Source of the DNA: Massospora cicadina
Taxonomy: Eukaryota > Entomophthoromycota > Entomophthoromycetes > Entomophthorales > Entomophthoraceae
DNA: 64,000 nucleotides
Direction of reading: 5' to 3'
NCBI GenBank assembly: GCA_022478985.1
Contig: JAKSZP010018541.1
Span: 101,042 to 165,041, forward strand
The notes beneath the pieces are model-generated. The model had not been told where the DNA came from. It ran no database searches and saw only the letters and a list, made by a program, of their open reading frames with translations. Below, piece after piece: positions 58,424-64,000 of the stretch; the stretch's first letter is position 1; each line of letters opens with the position of its first letter. Position numbers and translations under genes: made by a program.

Positions 58424-58789
58424 TCATTCTCCCAAAAGTTGAAGCACCTTGGCATTATTTATGCTACCTCCAACTGGAAAGTACCCACTCTTCTTGCCTG
58501 TACCCATTGGATACGGATGCTTTTCAATCCAAGAGTCATGATTTCCTGAATTTCCACCAAAATTCAAAAAATTGACACAATCAAATTCATTTTTCTTGGC
58601 ACCACATTTGGGCAGTGCAGGTGGGATCATCAACGAAGGGCCTGGTGATGATGACCCTGGACAACAGTGCACAACTCGCCGCCAAAATGGGTATAGGGTC
58701 GTTTGTGTCCCAAAATGCGTTTTATAATGATGTTTACATATATACTTCAATCCATGTCTCTTTCCATATGGCTCAAAAATAAACCCCAT
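58424..58789 (-). other. Unrecognised 121-codon open frame opposite the gag position of H
   Basis: Among the longer frames in the window. The product begins MGFIFEPYGKRHGLKYICKH and has several Cys and His (CKHHYKTH, HCCPG, CGAKKN) and a Ser/Pro-rich middle. No family is recognised. The sense strand is also open for about 60 codons here, so it may be a shadow of decayed gag or a captured piece of other DNA. Confidence 0.25.
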
Positions 58790-59099
58790 CTCAGTGTATC
58801 AGATCACCCCAGAGAACCTACGCTTGACAAAACCATGCTCTGCGGAACCCAGAAGATGGAGAAGATGTTACAATTATAATATAAAAGCGTTTATCTAGTT
58901 GCCGAAGATATTGTGGGATATGTGGCCTCAGTAGGAGTGGCCAAATATCCCTCTTCATTCTTTGATGCAGAAACGTACCCTGGGGGTATGCTATACCCTA
59001 AAGAAGAGTTTGGTGGTGAAGTGTTGGCGTTTTCTGCTATAAATAAAAATCACTTAGGTTATTTTTTATTGACTGCTACCTTTCATCCCCTTTGGGAAA

Positions 59100-59390
59100 A
59101 TCAGCACTACTATTTTGGTAAATACTGGAGCTTTTGAGATTTTATTGACCAAAACCTAGCCGACTACCTTGAGCTGAGTTACTTTCCAGGTGGTATGGTT
59201 AGAGGATGGGTTTCCCAAGGTATTCGCATGCTGAAAATCATGGTGTTAGTGGACTATCAAGTTGGCACATATCATTTGTCCAACTACTTCCAAGATATCA
59301 AAAACCTCTTGTACCTCATCATTTTGGGTGTAGAGTGGTGGCAAAAGTTTGACGTCAGAACCAAATTGAAAAACTTTCCTTAACTTTGAA
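59100..59390 (+). pseudogene. Protease remnant of H
   Basis: TILVNTGAFEILLTKT near 59115 occupies the place of the D-S-G-A active site, with Asp changed to Asn and Ser to Thr. Frame 59195-59383 (YQVGTYHLSNYFQDIKNL, LGVEWWQKF) fits the later part, where ILGxxWL is expected. Inactive. Confidence 0.55.
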
Positions 59391-59559
59391 GAATGGTTAC
59401 AAGTTAATTGTCCCTTTGGCTGAAGCCAACATTCAGGGAGATTTGCCCCGCTGGACCAATATTCACACCCTCAGCCTTGCTCCGTTGCTGAAACCCTTTT
59501 TAGAGATTTCCCTACCTTCCTGTTTGTAGGGGTTAAAATCTTCTTTTGATGCGTCTTCA

Positions 59560-60345
59560 GCCAATGTACTACCAGACCAATCTGAGCTTGATTGTAAGTT
59601 TAAGCTCACCGTAGATCTGGTTCAAATATCTTCCCCTATTTACCCATTGACTGTATGGGAGGAGCCGCATTAGATTTGTGGGTTAAGGAGAAGTTAGCCA
59701 AAGGCGCAATTTTCAGCGAACCTCCCTTGTATGTTCCCCACTTCTTTTTGTTGAAGAGGCCTATGGTACCTTATGCCCATGTGTAAATTATGGGAATCTC
59801 AACAACGTCACAGTACCAGACTTGCATCCCATTTTACAGGACTCACAGATTGCACGCTATGTGGAGAAGGTGAGAGTCTTCTCCAAGTTGGATTGTTTAA
59901 ACAAGTTTAATCAGATCTGGATCAAGAAGGGCCAGTAATGACTGACCGCATTCCATACCAGAAAAGGGATTTTCCAATTTTCGGATTATGCCCTTTGGGC
60001 TTAAAAATGCCCCTGCTATCTTTCAACGCCATATTGGTGCGGCTTTGGGACCTGCTGGGGGTATGCGCAGTAGCTTACTTGGATGATATCCTGGTGTTTT
60101 TTTCCCTGACAATGAGTCCCATGCAGTACACCTTTGGCAGGTGGCGGAGCGTTTGAGGGCAGCTGACCTCACATTAAACATAAGTAAGTGCGAATTCTTT
60201 AAGTCCCAGGTCACCTTCCTGGGCAACGTTGTGTTTGATCAAAGACACATGATATTACAGACAAGGAGAAGGAGATACGTGAGTGGCCCACACCAACTTC
60301 AGTTAAGGAATTGAGGAGTTATTTGGGGGACGTGTACGTTCCTTA
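59560..60345 (+). pseudogene. Reverse transcriptase of H
   Basis: Ordered blocks: KEKLAKGAIFSEPPLYVPHF (59690 on), then MPFGLKMPLLSFNAIL, VAYLDDILVFF (59938-60156, YLDD intact), then CEFFKSQVTFLGNVVF near 60190. Several frame changes and stops separate them. It is the only RT in the window that keeps YLDD. Confidence 0.75.
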
Positions 60346-60399
60346 AGAAATTCACACCAAATCTTTCTGAAGTTACCACGCCTTTATATAAGGAAAGTA

Positions 60400-60900
60400 G
60401 GGAAAAGTGCTCCAGTGGTCCCTAACTTTGCAGGATGCCTTCCAAGCAGTAATGTGTAATTTGCTGTCCACATCCATTCTTCGCCATGTTGTCACCAATA
60501 AAGAGTTCATTGTTTCTTCATATGCTTTAAATTTTTCCATAGCGGCGGCCCTATTACAAGTAGGCGAAGATGGAATAGAGCATCCAGTGGGATATTTTTC
60601 TAGTAAGATGTCTCTACCAGAGTTAAACTACGCCGTATATGATAAAGAGTTATTAGTAATAGTTGAGGCACTGACCTATTGACGTCATCACTTGCATGGC
60701 TCATCCCAACCCTTCCACACATGTACAGATCACTGTTCCTTACTGTACTACCGTGCACCTCATGTCTTAACCCCGCGGCAAACCCGCTGGCATAAGCCCT
60801 TTGCCAATTTTCGTTTTCTTATGAGTTTACTAAGGGCAAAGAGAATGGTTTAGCGGATGCTTTGAGCTGCAACCCTGCTTTAGCTCCTGATCCTAAGGAG
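60400..60900 (+). pseudogene. RNase H of H
   Basis: Frame 60407-60682 reads FIVSSYALNFSIAAALLQVG, HPVGYFSSKM and YDKELLVIVEAL. The first Asp (normally D-A-S) is replaced (SSYAL). CTDHCSLLYY near 60725 gives the later Asp, and NGLADALSCNP near 60850 the tether, broken by a stop. Confidence 0.75.
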
Positions 60901-60919
60901 GTATAATTCATAACACACA

Positions 60920-62180
60920 GTTGATGATTCCATTGAGTAAAATTGTGTCTCAACTTCCCTCTCCCTTGGCCAATGGGCAAGCATTCGCTCCTCTAGAAAA
61001 TGCTGAGGAATATGGTATGTTCAGAAAGGTAGTCCTTTCTCAGCCTTTGTTGGCCAAATTTACTATGTTCCTTGCCAAGAGCGCATTGAATCAGGAAGAC
61101 ATCACCAGAGGTTACCATGTGAAGGATGAGATGGTGTGGTTTCAGGGGCGCCTATGGGTTCCTGCTGGACCATTTCGCCTGAAAATCATCTGGGACCATC
61201 ATGATGGAATCACCATTGGCCATCCTGGGAATGCAAAGACTCTAGAGCTAATTTTCCGCAATTAAAATTGGAAGTGGTTAGCTGCTCAGGTAGGCATGTA
61301 TTGTAAAGAGTTCCTAGTCTGCAACCAAATGAAACTGAATTGCCAGCCTCTAGCGGGGCTGTTGGTACCAGTTCAGAAGGATGAAGGGCCTTTAACATCC
61401 TTATTGGTAAATTTTATTGTGGAATTGCCTGTATCTGATGGCTACGATGCTATCATGGTGGTGGTGGACCGTTTCACAAAGTTTGCCCACTTTATTCCTT
61501 GCAGAGCCATAGGAACTGTGGCTGAGATGGCTAGTCTCTTTGTTACTCGTGTGTTTGCTCTTCATGGGGTTCCTCAAGAAATAATTAGCAATTGGGGACC
61601 CCAGTTAACCTCTGTCTTTTGGGAGGAGTTGTGTAAGACTCTTCTGATTTGCCCCTGCCATTCAACTGCCTATCATCCTAAAACAGATGGGCTGACTGAA
61701 CGAATGAATCAGAGCCTTTAACAGTTCTTGCGGTTTTATGCCGCCTCAGATCATTCAGATTGGGTTTCCCATCTCCTCATGGCCCAATTCAGTTATCTTA
61801 ACGCCCAACATGCATCGATTGGTTGCTCCCCCTTCTTCGCTAACTATGGCTTCAAGCCAGCCTTAAAAGTGGAGCCTAGTTGTGGATACAAGGTGGAAGT
61901 GGTGGTGGACTTTGCAAATACAATCAAGAAAGTCACCAGGGGTGAGCACAAATTTAGATGCGGCCATGCAGACTTACAAGGAGAACGCTGATGGTAAGAG
62001 ATGAGTTGGAACAGCATACAAGTAAGGAGATTTCATGATGCTGGATGCTAAAAACATCCCAATCAAACAACCATGCAAAAAACTAGGACCAAAGAAGATT
62101 GGGCCATACCGCGTTATTAAAAAGGTGGGCCACGCCTCATACCAGTTGGATCTCCCCCTCATTTCAAATCTTTTCAGTAT
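60920..62180 (+). pseudogene. Integrase of H
   Basis: Frame 60921-61265 holds WDHHDGITIGHPGNAKTLEL, and 61296 on holds CKEFLVCNQ, together the HHCC finger. The core follows: VNFIVELPVSDGYDAIMVVV, DRFTKFAHFIPC, IISNWGPQLTSVFWEEL, AYHPKTDGLTERMNQSL. The first Asp is Asn (NFI for DFI), the second is Asn (SNWG for SDRG), and Glu is kept. Frame 61728-61991 has LLMAQFSYLNAQHASIG and CSPFFANYGFKP. Near 62090, KKIGPYRVIKKVGHASYQLD is the GPF-like segment. Confidence 0.85.
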
Positions 62181-62244
62181 TCCTTGAAAGCAAGCTCACG
62201 TTGTTTGAGGGCCCCCTCCAGAGACTCCTGAGGTATATCTCATG

Positions 62245-62440
62245 GATGGGGCACTGGAGTGGGAGGTGGAGGATATTTTAGCCTCTCGTTGAGTAAGAAG
62301 AAGACTTAAGTAACTTGTATCCTGGAAGGGATTTAATGCAGCGGAGAACAGTTGGGTCTCAGCGCGTGACTGCGCCATGCCCAAGATCTAATTGTAGCAT
62401 TCCACAAGCGTTTCCCCAAGGCTGCAGGATCTAAGTCCAA
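62245..62440 (+). pseudogene. Chromodomain of H
   Basis: Reading across two stops gives LEWEVEDILASR, then LVSWKGFNAAENSWVSARDC, matching the conserved chromodomain pattern VExIL...YLVKWKGY...ENTWE. It sits at the very end of pol, as in chromoviruses such as MAGGY and Tf1, where it guides integration. Confidence 0.75.
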
Positions 62441-62518
62441 GCAAGCCTTTGATGTTAAGAAATTAGCTCCTGCCCATAAAAACTTTTCCTTGGTGAATGC
62501 CCCGGAGTGGGGTAGAGC

Positions 62519-62538
62519 CCAAAAAAAGTAGAGGGTAA
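62519..62538 (+). promoter_or_regulatory. Polypurine tract of H
   Basis: The purine run AAAAAAAGTAGAGGGTAA directly before the LTR at 62539. A related run, AAAAGGATGAGAGGGTAA, precedes the next LTR at 63440. Confidence 0.7.
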
Positions 62539-63403
62539 TGTCATGTTTACATGACCTGTTTGAAGGCACCAACATCAAGGACAAGGCTGGGAGGCAGGAG
62601 GTCCAGAAGGTCAAGCTTCAAGCCCTTACTGATCTCAAGCATGCCCAGGTTGGTACAAGTGAGGTGCATAACGCCCAGCCCCTTGTTTTGGCTCTTGCGT
62701 CAAAACGGATGAATTATATGTTGAATGACATCAGCACAATTTGATTAATCAGTGAACGGTGGTTTAAGATCTGTTCAATTTATGAAATTTCCAACTCAGG
62801 TCATCCTTGACTCCGATCAATTACTCAAGTTTGGAATATTTTGGAGTATAGCACCCTGATGGATTGAAGTTTGCACCTATTGGTGCACCTCAGCTTAACA
62901 CCACTTTATCTGATAGATGATTTCTCTGAGTTTGTTTGACTATGATCCTACGATACCAACCTTTCTCGTTGGTTGTCATTTCCCATAATAAACACCCCAT
63001 TCATTTACGATTTTATTCTATGTTGACTTGGGTATACCTATGCGTGGACCTCTTTGTAGAGGTCTTGCACCATGTTAGCCAATTCTTTTGTTTTAAAATT
63101 ACTACAGCATCAGGTACACTGTGGAGCTGCCAAGTTTCCCTCCAAACCAGAGCACCTGTGCACATTAACCCTGTTCAAAGCTAGGTTATTAATGGCACTT
63201 TGATCCACAGCTTAGTTTTGCTCTTAGTTTAATCCCTCCTTGTTCATACCGTGCTAACCACCCTTGCCCTATGTCACTGTAGCTCCAGCTCCCTCGGCTG
63301 GGCTACCTTAATGTTCACACTGACAACAAGTTCTTTTGCATTGGTCCTGTGCTCTGTGAAATACCACTCTGGGAGCTGGAGAGTTAAAGAAACTCTCCTA
63401 ACA
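62539..63403 (+). mobile_element. Middle LTR of H (family F)
   Basis: TGTCATGTTTACATGACC to CTCTCCTAACA. It is more diverged from the 5' LTR than the LTR at 63440 is, and is about 35 bp shorter. It follows the H polypurine tract like a regular 3' LTR. Confidence 0.8.
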
Positions 63404-63439
63404 TGGAGGGGGTGGATCCCCAAAAGGATGAGAGGGTAA
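63404..63439 (+). repeat. 36-bp piece with a second polypurine tract between two LTRs
   Basis: GGAGGGGGTGGATCCCC then AAAAGGATGAGAGGGTAA. It resembles the last 36 bases of H internal sequence before 62539. An extra copy of internal-end plus LTR appears to be attached here. Confidence 0.7.
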
Positions 63440-64000
63440 TGTCATGGCTTGAGGATGACATGATAATGGAGACAAACAACAAGGACAAAGCTGCATGTTA
63501 GGAGGCCAAGAGGGTGAAGTTGGCAGGCCTCCCTGACCTCAAACATACCTTGGACCAACGCTGGGTTAAGGTGAGGTATGCCCAGGTTGGTCCTGGGGAT
63601 GTTAGAGAAGTTCAGCCCTGCATTACAGCAGGTGCGTTAAAACAAACCAGTTTTTTGATTAAAAAAGATGTTTCGCTTTTTTACTTGGTGAATGGGGTCT
63701 TGAAACCCAATCTGTTTTTAAAAATTTCCAGCTTGGGTTGGCCTTGCCTACATTTTATAACCCGAGTTTGGTCTATTACCAAGTATAGTACACTACCTGA
63801 TGGAAGGATACACTTATTGGTGCACCTCAGCTTAACACCACTTCCATCAATCAATTATTCCCCTAAATTTTCTTAAATTTGTTTTCTTGAGACCAATCTC
63901 TCTCGTTAATCAACTTCCTCTCTAATAAAAACCCTTTCATTGGTATATGTCTTCTTTATGTTATTTTAGGTGAACCTGTGCATGGACCTCTTTGAGGAGG
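63440..64000 (+). mobile_element. Third LTR of H (family F), cut by the window end
   Basis: Starts TGTCATGGCTTGAGGATGAC, identical at first to the LTR at 57405, and follows it closely to the window end. The R-start motif reads GTTAATCAACT here (one G-G to A-A change from GTTGGTCAACT). Confidence 0.8.

Larger units (their letters stand above)
57405..64000 (+). mobile_element. Ty3 chromovirus H (LTR family F), running out of the window
   Basis: 5' LTR 57405-58303, self-priming-type primer-binding site, decayed protease, RT, RNase H, integrase, chromodomain, polypurine tract, LTR 62539-63403, a 36-bp piece, and a further LTR from 63440 beyond the window. The 5' LTR resembles the last LTR more than the middle one. 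All enzymes contain stops and replaced catalytic residues. The bases before the 5' LTR are GTTCT; the right flank is not visible. Confidence 0.8.

Noticed and set aside
1..64000. CRISPR arrays, bacterial operons, rRNA
   Set aside because: No short regular spacer-repeat arrays, no ribosome-binding sites, no rRNA motifs. The content is eukaryotic repeat DNA.

Overview
The window looks like a large, repeat-choked fungal chromosome. Only one complete, undamaged protein-coding gene is visible: a single-exon PEX11-type peroxisomal membrane protein (15880-16722, minus strand). Almost everything else is retrotransposon in various stages of decay: Ty3/Gypsy elements (at least five copies), solo LTRs, a non-LTR (LINE) reverse transcriptase remnant, and two copies of a small RT-less retroposon. 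The fungal call rests on the PEX11 protein, on chromodomain-bearing Ty3 elements with a Tf1-like self-priming layout, and on a LINE RT that resembles those of early-diverging (zygomycete-type) fungi. The lineage is an inference and uncertain.

Layout. 1-2591: tail of a Ty3 element (family E1), its 3' LTR split by retroposon L copy 1. 2.8-4.7 kb: decayed LINE RT. 4.7-7.7 kb: AT-rich DNA with one strong hairpin. 7.7-9.6 kb: L copy 2. 11.2-14.3 kb: two related LTRs in opposite orientation around a decayed integrase fragment. 14.3-17.8 kb: the PEX11 gene and its CpG-bearing flanks. 17828-36003: chromovirus G (minus strand), with four later insertions: a solo LTR in its 3' LTR, a TRIM-like LTR-int-LTR-int-LTR array in its integrase (itself carrying a solo LTR), and a nearly full-length element E1 in its 5' LTR. 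36.06-37.1 kb: older integrase remnant. 37117-45501 and 46791-56425: elements M (minus) and P (plus), two copies of one family in head-to-head inversion with different internal deletions. P holds a solo LTR (Q), which holds a solo LTR (F). P sits in an insertion flanked by an exact 18-bp direct repeat. 57405-64000: chromovirus H (plus), whose LTRs are family F, with an extra LTR at its 3' end.

Most insertion junctions were found by comparing copies with each other. Five show target-site duplications: ATGAC for E1, TTTAC and ATATT for two F solo LTRs, GCAAG for the TRIM-like array, and CCAAM for the solo LTR inside it. A near-match (GTGRG) flanks solo LTR Q. All pol genes seen carry stops, frameshifts or replaced catalytic residues, so no autonomous element is intact here. 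Element H and, less exactly, G show an 11-nt complementarity between the start of the R region and the primer-binding site. That indicates self-primed reverse transcription, whereas E1, M and P share a tRNA-type primer-binding site.
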